DNA from: Candidatus Aminicenantota bacterium
GTDB taxonomy: Bacteria; Acidobacteriota; Aminicenantia; S016-38
Assembly (NCBI GenBank): GCA_026987025.1
Contig: JALSNJ010000012.1
Coordinates: forward strand, 1 to 45,417
Direction: 5' to 3'
DNA: 45,417 nucleotides
Shown here: positions 32,434 through 40,437 of the stretch, piece after piece
Layout: every line of letters starts with the position of its first letter
Numbering within the stretch: position 1 is the first letter of the stretch
Notes under the pieces: generated by a model
Databases searched by the model: none
The model's input: the letters and a program-made list of their open reading frames with translations, nothing else
What the model was told of the DNA's origin: nothing
Position numbers and translations under genes: made by a program

Positions 32434-33097
32434 CGACGACCCGGAAGTTTTGAACTCCCTGAAGAGGGAGCTGGACAAGGACAGGGATTATTACCGGGTG
32501 GAGTTCGCCTCCAGCGGGAAGGAGGCCCTGGAGAAATTGGAAGAGGAGAACTACGACCTGCTTATAACCGACATCAGAATGCCCGGTATGGACGGAGTGG
32601 AGCTCCTGGCAGAAATACTGAACAGGGGCAAGTGGGTGCATGTAATGGTGGCTTCCGGTGAGACCACCATGAGGATGATAACCCTGAAGAAAATGGAGAC
32701 CCTGGAGAGATTCGGGGTTCTCAATTACATATTCAAACCCTATGTTCCCAGCAGCCTCAGGAAGCTTATAAAGGAAACCCTCAGCAAAATAGGGGAGGCC
32801 GACTACATTTCCGGCATTTCCCTTCCCACGATTCTTCAGGTGATGGAGCTTGAGGCAAAATCGGGAATACTCAGGGTGAGGTCCGGCAAAAGGGAGGGGA
32901 CCCTTTTCTTCAACCGTGGGGTTTTAGTGGATGCCATAAGCGGAGGCAAGAGCGGCACCGATGCCGCCTTGGAAATACTCTCGTGGAGTGAGCCAAAGGT
33001 TCAGATAGAGTACCTTTTGCCCAGGAGAGAAAGGGCCATAAAGGAATCCATTACCTACCTGATTCTGGAGGCTGCCAAGAGGAGGGATGAAGCCTAA
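32411..33097 (+). CDS. Response regulator: receiver + DUF4388 (PATAN-like) domain
   Basis: A 228-residue protein with a CheY-type receiver (about 1-120): acidic pocket at D8-D10, phosphoacceptor D54 in ITDIRMPGMDG, and K109 in IFKPY. It is followed by a DUF4388 domain (about 133-225: SGISLPTILQVMELEAKSGILRVRS, GTLFFNRGVLVDA). There is no DNA-binding domain, so output is probably by protein contact. DUF4388 proteins occur in gliding, polarity and signalling systems. It overlaps nuoI by 23 and ispD by 11 bases. No histidine kinase is in the window. Confidence 0.87.
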   Translation: MRKVLIIDDDPEVLNSLKRELDKDRDYYRVEFASSGKEALEKLEEENYDLLITDIRMPGMDGVELLAEILNRGKWVHVMVASGETTMRMITLKKMETLERFGVLNYIFKPYVPSSLRKLIKETLSKIGEADYISGISLPTILQVMELEAKSGILRVRSGKREGTLFFNRGVLVDAISGGKSGTDAALEILSWSEPKVQIEYLLPRRERAIKESITYLILEAAKRRDEA

Positions 33098-33740
33098 GGT
33101 CTTCGCCCTGATTCTGGCCGGGGGGAGGGGAGAAAGGTTCGGTTCACCAAAGCAGTTGGTCAAGGTGGGGAACAAAACCATCATTCAGTTCAGCCTAGAG
33201 GCCTTCCAGGCTCATCCTCAGGTGGATTCCATGGTGCTGGTTATAAACCGGGAGCTCAAAAAAGCGGTTCTCAATTACCCCGACCTATACCCAAAGCTCA
33301 GCCACATAGTGGAGGGGGGAGCCACCAGGCAGGAGAGTTCAAGGCTGGGACTTTTTTCCATCCAGGAAGACGGTTTGGTCCTCATTCACGATGCTGCCAG
33401 GCCCAACCTTAAGCAGGAGCTTATAACCAGGGTTCTTTCGGCCCTTTCCAGAGGCCCGGCGGCTGTGCCCGTGGTCCCGGTAGGAGAAACCCTGGCCAGG
33501 GTGGAGGGGGAAACAATAAAGGAGTTTCCATCCCGGGAGGCATTTTTTAAGGTTCAAACTCCCCAGGGATTCAGGCTTTCCCTTATAAGGGAAGCCCATC
33601 TTAAGTCCCCCCACGGGGGATTTACCGACGATGCCAGCCTTTTCCTGCAGACCGGTATGGGGGCCGTGCTGGTGGTGGAAGGGGACCCTGCCAACATAAA
33701 GCTTACCTACCCCCAGGACCTGAAGCTTCTTTTACCCTGA
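33087..33740 (+). CDS. ispD: 2-C-methyl-D-erythritol 4-phosphate cytidylyltransferase
   Basis: A 217-residue MEP-pathway enzyme that joins CTP and methylerythritol phosphate for isoprenoid synthesis. Signature elements are LILAGGRGERFGSPKQ (nucleotide-binding Gly loop and Lys), VEGGATRQESSRLGL, LIHDAARP, KVQTPQGF and GFTDDASLF...EGDPANIKLTYPQDL. Start ATG 33087 has GAGGAGG just upstream and lies inside the response-regulator end. The last 38 bases overlap the convergent NapH-like gene. Confidence 0.94.
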   Translation: MKPKVFALILAGGRGERFGSPKQLVKVGNKTIIQFSLEAFQAHPQVDSMVLVINRELKKAVLNYPDLYPKLSHIVEGGATRQESSRLGLFSIQEDGLVLIHDAARPNLKQELITRVLSALSRGPAAVPVVPVGETLARVEGETIKEFPSREAFFKVQTPQGFRLSLIREAHLKSPHGGFTDDASLFLQTGMGAVLVVEGDPANIKLTYPQDLKLLLP

Positions 33741-34752
33741 GCTGAGGGCTTTGCTCTCCTGTTCTGTGGGAGAATTGGGGGGAGTCCACATGTTCAAGGA
33801 TGTATTGATATTCCCTCCGGGTTATGGAGTTTTCCCAGCGATGGGCAAGCCGGGCTGCGGAGGTAAGCCCGAAGAAGAACAGAAGGATCATCAGGAGATA
33901 AACCGAGGGGCCCACGGTCCTTCTGCCCAGCTTCAGGTTTAAGGTATCGGGGACGGGGCAGGCCGCCACGCAGCGGAAGCACGCATTGCATTCATCGCTG
34001 TGGACGGTCTTCAACCTGTGTACCTCTATGTGGGAGGGGCACGCATAGGTGCAAAGCTTACAATCTATACAGCTGGCTTCGTTTCTCTTTATTTTCATGG
34101 GGCTCAGGAGACTGAGGGCCCCCAGAAGGGCCCCGTAAGGACACAGGTATCTGCACCAGAAGTTTTTTATGGGAACAGAAAGAACCAGGAAGGAGAGGAT
34201 AACCAGAAGGGAAAAGGTGGAAATCCTTTCAAAAAACAGGAGCAATTTTACATCAGCCGCCCGGTTGTAAGGTCCGTAAATGAAGGAGGCCAGGGCATTC
34301 AGGTCCATTTTGAAGAGTATGTCCCACAGGAAAAGGCCCAGCACCAGGTATTTTATACTCCTCAGAGGATAGTCTATACCTCTGGGCAATCTGAGGTTCT
34401 TTCCAAAAATCCGTTCTCCCATTTTCCAGAGCACCTCTGAGAGCAGCCCGAAGGGGCATACCCAGGAGCAAAATCCCCTTTTTAGAAGAAGGCCCATAAG
34501 GAGGAAGCTCAGAAGGAAAACCGTGGCCGCCGGATGGATAGAGTTTAAAACCCCTGTGATGACCCAGTATTTAAGGCCCACCAGTCCGCTCAGGGGCAGG
34601 AAGGCCTCCACCCCCGGCGGCCTTGAAACCCCCAGGGCCCCGTTGTGGACGAAGAGCACAAATCTCCATCCGGTGTATATGGCTGCCAGGGAAAAGAAAA
34701 CCTGGGAGGCTCTGCGAAGTTTCTGAGAGGGGCCGCGCAGCTTAACCTTCAT
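33703..34752 (-). CDS. NapH/CcoG-like membrane polyferredoxin
   Basis: A 349-residue membrane protein with about five to six helices. It has two CxxxCP motifs, CSWVCPFG (C95-C99) and CRYLCPYG (C200-C204), then two [4Fe-4S] sites on the cytoplasmic side: C228, C231, C234, C238 and C255, C258, C261, C265. A final helix lies near 280-297, followed by an unusual tail of about 50 residues. NapH-type proteins pass electrons from quinol or ferredoxin to periplasmic partners; no nap, nos or copper-oxidase genes are nearby, so its partner is unknown. It overlaps the upstream glycosyltransferase by 11 bases. Confidence 0.86.
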   Translation of the reverse strand: MKVKLRGPSQKLRRASQVFFSLAAIYTGWRFVLFVHNGALGVSRPPGVEAFLPLSGLVGLKYWVITGVLNSIHPAATVFLLSFLLMGLLLKRGFCSWVCPFGLLSEVLWKMGERIFGKNLRLPRGIDYPLRSIKYLVLGLFLWDILFKMDLNALASFIYGPYNRAADVKLLLFFERISTFSLLVILSFLVLSVPIKNFWCRYLCPYGALLGALSLLSPMKIKRNEASCIDCKLCTYACPSHIEVHRLKTVHSDECNACFRCVAACPVPDTLNLKLGRRTVGPSVYLLMILLFFFGLTSAARLAHRWENSITRREYQYILEHVDSPQFSHRTGEQSPQLRVKEASGPGGR

Positions 34753-35983
34753 GAAACTGGCTTTTTAGCAGGGGAAGAATGCGGTCAAAATATATGTTGT
34801 CTATTTCGTATTCCCTCATAACCCGGCGGAACATCCTGGAGGTGGGATGCTCCTGGAGGAAGCTCAGCAGCCTTTCCGCTATTTTTTTCGGTGGGTCCTC
34901 CAGGGAAAAGCTCACCACATCCTCCCTGCCTATTTCCCTGAAGGGCTTTATATCGGAGCAGACTATGGGGAGCTTCAAAAGCCCCGCCTCCAGCAGTGGG
35001 AGGCCGAAGCCCTCCTGCTTGCTGGGGAGGAAAACCAGATCGCTTATCTGATAAAGCTCCTTCAGCATCCTTCGGTCCGGAACCACCATCCCCCCACCTG
35101 CCAGGCGCAGGTCCGTTAATATGACGAATTCCTTCTGCACCCCCAGCCTTCTGGCTAAGGAAAGGAGCTCCCGGTGATATTTCCTTGAGTCCGGATTGTG
35201 GGGGTCGTATTTTCCAGTAAGGAGAAAACGGGCTTTAACCCCCATTTTTTTGAGCTCTGCCAGAACCCTTATAGCCAGTTCTATGTTCTTTCGTCGCACC
35301 ATCCTGAAAGGTATTATGGCTATGAGGTCCGCCCTGGAGAGCTCAAGCTCTTTAAAAATCCTTATGGTGGTGTGATGGAATTCAAAGAAGCTTACGGGGT
35401 CCACCCCGTTGGTTATGGGTATGACTTCAACGCCGTATAGTTTTCTGAACTGTTCTGCCCTGGCTTCTGTCACCGCCACATATTTTATGGAGGGATGGGG
35501 TTTTTTCAGAGTGTTCCAAGGTTCCCTTTCCAGATACTGGGGATAATCCGGATAGAAGTAGGGGGAGTCGTGCCCCCAGGATATCACCTTTAACCTCCCA
35601 TCCTCCGCCATTTTTACAATCGCTAAGGTAAGGGGAAGGTTAAAGGGCATGGACACCACATTGTGGGCTATCAGAACATCGGTTTCGCTTAAAACCCTGC
35701 GGAGGAAGCGGTAGATCCTTTTAGAAAGGGAGAAAATCCTGGAGTTATCGTTTTTATTAATGGAAAGGCTGTGGGCCCTTTGCACTGCCCTGGCCGTGGA
35801 GGAGAGCAGGGGATGGAAAACTATCTCGTATTTCCTGGAAAATTCTCCTCCTTCCCCTGCCACCACCATGACCTGGTGGTGGTGACGGTGGAAGAGCTCT
35901 GCGTGCTGGCGGAGGACCTCCTCCACTCCTCCTATGACCGGGGGCACAGAGTAGTGAAGGAGAGCTATGGAAGGCTTCCTCAT
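34742..35983 (-). CDS. GT4-family glycosyltransferase (first of a pair, downstream copy)
   Basis: A 413-residue GT-B glycosyltransferase. N-terminal acceptor-side elements include ALLHYSVPPVIGGVEEVLRQ. The C-terminal donor domain has IIPFRMVRRKNIELAIRVLA and FLPSKQEGFGLPLLEAGLLKLPIVCSDI, the E-x7-E type nucleotide-sugar motif of retaining GT4 enzymes. The sugar and acceptor are not readable. It overlaps the upstream GT4 gene by 4 bases, so the pair is probably made together and may act in sequence on one glycan or a small solute. Confidence 0.85.
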   Translation of the reverse strand: MRKPSIALLHYSVPPVIGGVEEVLRQHAELFHRHHHQVMVVAGEGGEFSRKYEIVFHPLLSSTARAVQRAHSLSINKNDNSRIFSLSKRIYRFLRRVLSETDVLIAHNVVSMPFNLPLTLAIVKMAEDGRLKVISWGHDSPYFYPDYPQYLEREPWNTLKKPHPSIKYVAVTEARAEQFRKLYGVEVIPITNGVDPVSFFEFHHTTIRIFKELELSRADLIAIIPFRMVRRKNIELAIRVLAELKKMGVKARFLLTGKYDPHNPDSRKYHRELLSLARRLGVQKEFVILTDLRLAGGGMVVPDRRMLKELYQISDLVFLPSKQEGFGLPLLEAGLLKLPIVCSDIKPFREIGREDVVSFSLEDPPKKIAERLLSFLQEHPTSRMFRRVMREYEIDNIYFDRILPLLKSQFHEG

Positions 35984-37230
35984 TGGAAGCTCCTTACCAG
36001 AGGGATGAGTCTTCCTTCCAGTATCCTGTAAGAAAAGTTCTCCAGAGCCAATTTATAATTTTTCTCCACAGCTTCCCTGATTTTTTCCGGGTTCTCCAGA
36101 TAATAGACGATTTTTCCCGCCACTGCCGGGGTGACGAACCCCTCAAAGGAAACCACCTCAAAACCTAAGGGTTCTATGTCGGCTATGTAAATGGAGTACC
36201 TGTTGAGGAAGATGAGCTTTTTGAAATAAACGGCCTCTAAGAAGGCATTTCCAAAACCTTCGTATCCCGAGGGATAGGTTACCAGATCCGCACTTTTGTA
36301 GGCATCGTCTAAGGTGTAGAGGCCCCGCTGGGGGTCCCTCTCCTCCGCAATAATGTCGTTTATAAAAAGAAGCTCCACCCCGGTTTTTTCAGCGTACCAA
36401 AGGATTCTTTCCAGATATTCATCCCCTTCATCCCCGCTGGAGTGGGAAATGACCAGGGCGGGCCTGCGAAGGGGAAGCATGGCCACCAGGTCTATGGCCT
36501 TTTCTATGTTTTTTCTGGGCACCACCCGGGTGGGCTGGAGGACAAAAATGTCTCCCTTCCCGAAGCCAAGCCTCGTTCTGAGGGTTTTCCCGTAATCGTC
36601 TAAGGGGGAGGGTGGATTTTCGTAATGGTAAACATTGGGGATTAAAACCGCTGGCATACCCTTGCGAAAGGTCAATTGCTGGAGGGCCAGGGTGTTTATA
36701 ACCACATTTTTTATGCTGTTGAGGAAGGGTGGAAAGGCCGTGGAGAGGTAATCCGGACAGGAGGTTATGAGAAACCTTTCCCTTTCCCAGTAAAAGTCAT
36801 GGTGATGGGCTATGGTGGGCATGTTGGTTTCGGCTATGAACTCCGTCAGGGCCAGGCCCAGGGGAATGTTCATGGGTATGGAAAGGGAGTTTTCAGGGAT
36901 AAGAAGGTCTATTCCGCAATCCCTTACGAATTCTCCCACCACATCTTTAATGTATTCTTTTATCTTGTTTACCTTATCGGATATTTCGGGGGGTCGGGTT
37001 TTTCTTCCGAAACAATGCTTCTGAATTTCCATTATTTCCGGGTGCTTGAAGTGCAGGATTTCCTCCCTCCGGCATCCCTCAAAGCTTTTGTCCAGCTCCC
37101 CGGCCAAGAAGAATACCTCATAACCATAGGCCTTCAGCACCTCAGCCCATTTTTTCGTCTCCAGGGTGACCCCATCGGTGCCGGAAAACCTGGTGGAGAC
37201 AAAACCTATCCTCCTTATCTTCTTACCCAC
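35980..37230 (-). CDS. GT4-family glycosyltransferase (upstream copy of the pair)
   Basis: A 416-residue GT-B protein. The N-terminus is RIGFVSTRFSGTDGVTLETKKWAEVL (glycine loop and helix), there is a His-rich AHHHDFYWERERF stretch in the middle, and the donor-domain segments are LQPTRVVPRKNIEKAIDLV and YPSGYEGFGNAFLEAVYFKK, with the E-x7-E signature. It differs enough from the neighbour to be a separate enzyme, not a recent duplicate. It overlaps pncB by 8 bases, within the pncA-pncB transcript. Substrates unknown. Confidence 0.85.
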   Translation of the reverse strand: MGKKIRRIGFVSTRFSGTDGVTLETKKWAEVLKAYGYEVFFLAGELDKSFEGCRREEILHFKHPEIMEIQKHCFGRKTRPPEISDKVNKIKEYIKDVVGEFVRDCGIDLLIPENSLSIPMNIPLGLALTEFIAETNMPTIAHHHDFYWERERFLITSCPDYLSTAFPPFLNSIKNVVINTLALQQLTFRKGMPAVLIPNVYHYENPPSPLDDYGKTLRTRLGFGKGDIFVLQPTRVVPRKNIEKAIDLVAMLPLRRPALVISHSSGDEGDEYLERILWYAEKTGVELLFINDIIAEERDPQRGLYTLDDAYKSADLVTYPSGYEGFGNAFLEAVYFKKLIFLNRYSIYIADIEPLGFEVVSFEGFVTPAVAGKIVYYLENPEKIREAVEKNYKLALENFSYRILEGRLIPLVRSFQ

Positions 37231-38605
37231 CGTTCCTCTCCATTAGCCTTTTTTTCAGGCCTACCAGTTTATCGCTGTAAAGAATCCTGTATCTGTCCGG
37301 GTTTCTTAGCCTCTTAACCCCTTGAGGAAGCATCCTGAGCTCCTGAAAAACCCTGCTCCTTATCTTTTCCAGGTCTTCCCGGTATAGGACCTTTCCTCCT
37401 TCCATCATGAGCTTCATAAGGGGAATGAGTTCAGCATCGGCGAACCTCTCCCCGGGGTCCTCTTCGGCCAGGGTTATGTAATCGCCCTGGTAGGCTCCAT
37501 CTGCCCTTATCCTCCAGAGGTTGCACCTTCCGGGAAGGGAGACCTTGGAGGGGTCGGAGGAGAGTTTTATCCTCGGCACCCATTTTCCCCCCTCCTTCAG
37601 GGCGGCCAGCTTGTAAACTCCGCTGAGGTAAGGGCAATCGGCGGAGGTCAGAAGCCTGGTTCCCACCCCCCAGGCGTTTATCCTGGCTCCCCTGGCCTTG
37701 AGGTCCTCTATCTTGTATTCATCCAGGTCTCCGGAACCCACTATTATAGGGTTTTCAAAGCCCTCCCGGGTTAACATCTCCCAGGCCCTGCGGGAAAGCT
37801 CCACCAGGTCGCCGGAGTCCAGCCTTATCCCTGGCCTGAACTTTATACCCCTGGCCCTCATTTCCCGGAAGACCCTGAGGGCATTGGGCAGCCCGCTTTT
37901 CAGGGTGTCGTAGGTGTCCACCAGAAGAATGGGGTTTGAAGGATAGACCTCGGCATAGGCCCTGAAGGCGGAGTATTCGTCGGAAAAGCCCATTATCCAG
38001 CTGTGGGCCATGGTTCCCAGCACAGGTATGGAGTATGCAAGACCAGCCTGAACATTGGAGGTTCCCGAACATCCTCCTATGTAGGCGGCCCTGGAGGCAA
38101 ATAGCCCGCCGTTGGGACCGTGGGCCCTGCGGAGGCCGAAGTCCATTACCGGGTCTCCCCGGGCGGCCAGCCACACCCGGGCAGCCTTGGTTGCTATAAG
38201 GGACTGGAAGTTTATGTAATTCAGGAGCAGGGTTTCCACGAGCTGAACCTGCAGGAGGGGACCCTCCACCCTTATTATGGGTTCGTGGGCGAAGACAGCG
38301 GTGCCCTCCGGTGGAGAATACACGGTCAGAGAGAAATGCAGGTCCGAAAGGTAATTTAGAAATTCCTCCCTGAACTTTCCTAAGGACCTCAGGTATTCAA
38401 TCTCGTGGGGCTGAAATCTGAGGTCTTCCAGAGCCTTAAGCAGGGGCTGAAGGCCCGCGAAGAGCACAAATCCCGAATCGCAGGGGTGGGAGCGGAAAAA
38501 GTATTCAAAGGCCGCCTTCCTTTCAGCCATTCCCTGGAGGAAATATCCCTGGGCCATGGTGAGCTCGTAGAAGTCAGTAAAGAGGGCTGAGGAGAACCTA
38601 TCCAT
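37223..38605 (-). CDS. pncB: Nicotinate phosphoribosyltransferase
   Basis: A 460-residue Preiss-Handler enzyme making nicotinate mononucleotide from nicotinate and PRPP. Visible are the start SALFTDFYELTMAQGYF, a typical FEYFFRSHP segment, DFGLRRAHGPNGG, GTSNVQAG, LGTMAHSWIMGF (conserved His), LVDTYDTLKSG, and IRLDSGDLVELS with GSGDLDEYKI (PRPP-side loops). The SD GGAGAA precedes ATG. It overlaps the end of pncA by 8 bases, so nicotinamide to nicotinate to NaMN is encoded in order. Confidence 0.96.
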   Translation of the reverse strand: MDRFSSALFTDFYELTMAQGYFLQGMAERKAAFEYFFRSHPCDSGFVLFAGLQPLLKALEDLRFQPHEIEYLRSLGKFREEFLNYLSDLHFSLTVYSPPEGTAVFAHEPIIRVEGPLLQVQLVETLLLNYINFQSLIATKAARVWLAARGDPVMDFGLRRAHGPNGGLFASRAAYIGGCSGTSNVQAGLAYSIPVLGTMAHSWIMGFSDEYSAFRAYAEVYPSNPILLVDTYDTLKSGLPNALRVFREMRARGIKFRPGIRLDSGDLVELSRRAWEMLTREGFENPIIVGSGDLDEYKIEDLKARGARINAWGVGTRLLTSADCPYLSGVYKLAALKEGGKWVPRIKLSSDPSKVSLPGRCNLWRIRADGAYQGDYITLAEEDPGERFADAELIPLMKLMMEGGKVLYREDLEKIRSRVFQELRMLPQGVKRLRNPDRYRILYSDKLVGLKKRLMERNGG

Positions 38606-39176
38606 GTAATTCTCCGCTACTGGTGAATTTTACGCCTGCCCTTTTCATCTCGTCTAAGGACATCTTTAAATTGCCCGGAGGAAAATCCACCCCCCTGGAG
38701 GCGTCTTCAATGAGGTAGACTTCGTATCCCAGTTTTACCCCATCCAGGGCAGTGTTTTTTACGCAATAATCCGTGGCCAGTCCGCAGACAAAAATTCTCT
38801 TTACCCCCCTCCCCCGGAGAATTTCGTGGAGCCGGGTGCCCTCAAATCCGCTATAGGCTTCCTTGTCCCTTTCGGTGGCCTTGTTGATGATTATCGCATG
38901 GGGGGGTATTTTCAGCTCTGGATGGAATTCAGCCCCCGGGGTTCCTGCTACGCAGTGGACGGGCCAGGAACCGTCCTTGAATTGGGGCTGAGGGCTGAAG
39001 CTCATGTGATCCGGGGGGTGCCAGTCCCTGGTAAAGACCACGGTTTTGAAAAGGGGAATTATGGAATTTACCACAGGAACTATCTCATCCCCCCCTGGGA
39101 CCGGAAGGGCACCTCCGGGGCAGAAATCCCTCTGAAGGTCCACCACTATAAGGGCATCCTTTTCGGTGATTTCCAT
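38598..39176 (-). CDS. pncA: Nicotinamidase
   Basis: A 192-residue isochorismatase-fold amidohydrolase deaminating nicotinamide. The catalytic triad reads D13 (VVDLQRDFCPGG), K99 (INKAT) and C138 (GLATDYCVKNTALDG); metal ligands D51, H53 and H57 lie in TRDWHPPDH. Full length. No SD precedes the ATG. A promoter-like TTGACC-17-TATTTA at 39185-39213 leaves only 8 bases before the start codon, suggesting a nearly leaderless mRNA. First gene of pncA-pncB-GT4-GT4-napH-like. Confidence 0.96.
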   Translation of the reverse strand: MEITEKDALIVVDLQRDFCPGGALPVPGGDEIVPVVNSIIPLFKTVVFTRDWHPPDHMSFSPQPQFKDGSWPVHCVAGTPGAEFHPELKIPPHAIIINKATERDKEAYSGFEGTRLHEILRGRGVKRIFVCGLATDYCVKNTALDGVKLGYEVYLIEDASRGVDFPPGNLKMSLDEMKRAGVKFTSSGELHG

Positions 39177-39184
39177 AGGAAAAT

Positions 39185-39213
39185 TAAATATCAGATTGCC
39201 GGCGGAAGGTCAA
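39185..39213 (-). promoter_or_regulatory. pncA promoter, near-leaderless geometry
   Basis: Minus-strand -35 TTGACC (39213-39208), 17-base spacer, -10 TATTTA (39190-39185). The -35 overlaps the stop codon of the upstream small membrane protein gene. The ATG of pncA begins 8 bases after the -10 and lacks an SD. Confidence 0.5.
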
Positions 39214-39683
39214 CCCTTCCTTTTGTAAAACAGGTTGAGGATGAACCCCAGAACGAAAACCCCCAGCAGAAGCCAGTACCCCTCCCTGAACCTTACGGTT
39301 ATAAAACCCACACCCTTTTCCGTTGCCCTTTGAATTATCCTGCTTCGTAGCAGAAGAAGCCCGGCTCCGCCCACCGCGGATAATATGACGAGGATGTAGG
39401 AAGCCAGGGGATATTTAAGGATAATCCCCAGGATAAGAGAAACCACCACCAGAGCTAAAATGCCCCTGGCGTATTTTTCCCCTTTGAACTTCCTCTGGAC
39501 GGGCGTTTTATTCTGCCGGGCGGAGGGCGGTAGTTTTTCCGGGGATATGGAAACGGAGAACCCGGTGACCAGCTGTTTCCCGGTAACCACCATCAAAGTG
39601 TTCTCTCCGCAGGAGACCTCAATGAAAGGGAGGAGGAAGCTTAAAAGCCCGATGGCGAAAATCACAGCGTTGATTTTTCTCAT
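39210..39683 (-). CDS. Small membrane protein of unknown function
   Basis: A 157-residue protein with one N-terminal helix (about 5-21, INAVIFAIGLLSFLLPFIEV). An outside or inside loop with a single cysteine and many Lys/Pro follows, then helices near 74-90, 93-110 and 135-151. It ends in a basic KRKG tail. No family recognised. Ten bases after the ZIP transporter stop, behind GGAGG. It is the last gene of the minus-strand chain that starts with panB; the pncA promoter begins at its stop codon. Confidence 0.68.
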   Translation of the reverse strand: MRKINAVIFAIGLLSFLLPFIEVSCGENTLMVVTGKQLVTGFSVSISPEKLPPSARQNKTPVQRKFKGEKYARGILALVVVSLILGIILKYPLASYILVILSAVGGAGLLLLRSRIIQRATEKGVGFITVRFREGYWLLLGVFVLGFILNLFYKRKG

Positions 39684-39693
39684 CTATAACCTC

Positions 39694-40437
39694 CTATAAG
39701 AGAACATCAAGGCTCATCATTAAGACAAGGCCGGCCATGAAGGCGAAACTGGCCTTTCTTTCCCTTCCTCCACCGTGGCTCTCGGGGATGATTTCGTCGG
39801 AAACCACAAAGAGCATGGCCCCGGCGGCAAAGCTCATGAGAAAGGGGATGAGAGCCGGCGAAAGCAGCGCTGCGCTTCCGCCCACCAGTCCGCCTATGGG
39901 TTCGGCAATGGCGCTGAGGAATGTGAGGAGAAAGGCCCTGGCCGCCGAGTAGCCCAGGCCCCTGGCAGGAAGGGCCACTGCCATCCCCTCTGGAATGTTT
40001 TGCAAACCTATGCCCAGGGCCACAGACAATCCGGTGCTCAGGTCCCTCTGAAAGGCCACCGCCACCGCCATTCCCTCCGGGAAATTGTGAATGGTCATGG
40101 CCAGGAAGAGAAGGGTAACCCCCTTTACCCTTATATGGGCCCTTCCCCCTTCCCTTCCCTTCAGGAAGTGCTCGTGGGGAAGGTAAATGTCCGCCAGATG
40201 CACGAATAGGGCTCCGACGACGGTTCCTGAGAAAACTAACCAGGGGGAGGAGGATTCTAAGGCCGGAAGAAGCAGGCTGAAAAAGCTGGCTGCTACCATA
40301 ACGCCGGCGGAGAAGGCCAGAAATAGGGAGTAGAGGTTTCGGGAAAGGCGGCGGAAGAAGAAAACGGGAAGCCCTCCCAGCAGGGTCATAAAACCGGCGG
40401 CAGTGCTGCCCACCAGGCCGCTTAAAAATGGACTCAA
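39694..40437 (-). CDS. ZIP family divalent metal transporter
   Basis: A 247-residue membrane protein with about eight helices. Helix IV carries HNFPEGMAV and helix V LQNIPEGMAVAL, the paired metal-binding motifs of ZIP transporters that bring zinc or related metals into the cytoplasm. The chosen start is TTG 40437, overlapping the rfbD stop as TTGA. The frame is open back to 40641, but that extra 68-residue part lies wholly within rfbD and is not membrane-like. A His-rich loop (YLPHEHF) lies between the motifs and the N-terminal helices. Confidence 0.9.
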   Translation of the reverse strand: MSPFLSGLVGSTAAGFMTLLGGLPVFFFRRLSRNLYSLFLAFSAGVMVAASFFSLLLPALESSSPWLVFSGTVVGALFVHLADIYLPHEHFLKGREGGRAHIRVKGVTLLFLAMTIHNFPEGMAVAVAFQRDLSTGLSVALGIGLQNIPEGMAVALPARGLGYSAARAFLLTFLSAIAEPIGGLVGGSAALLSPALIPFLMSFAAGAMLFVVSDEIIPESHGGGRERKASFAFMAGLVLMMSLDVLL

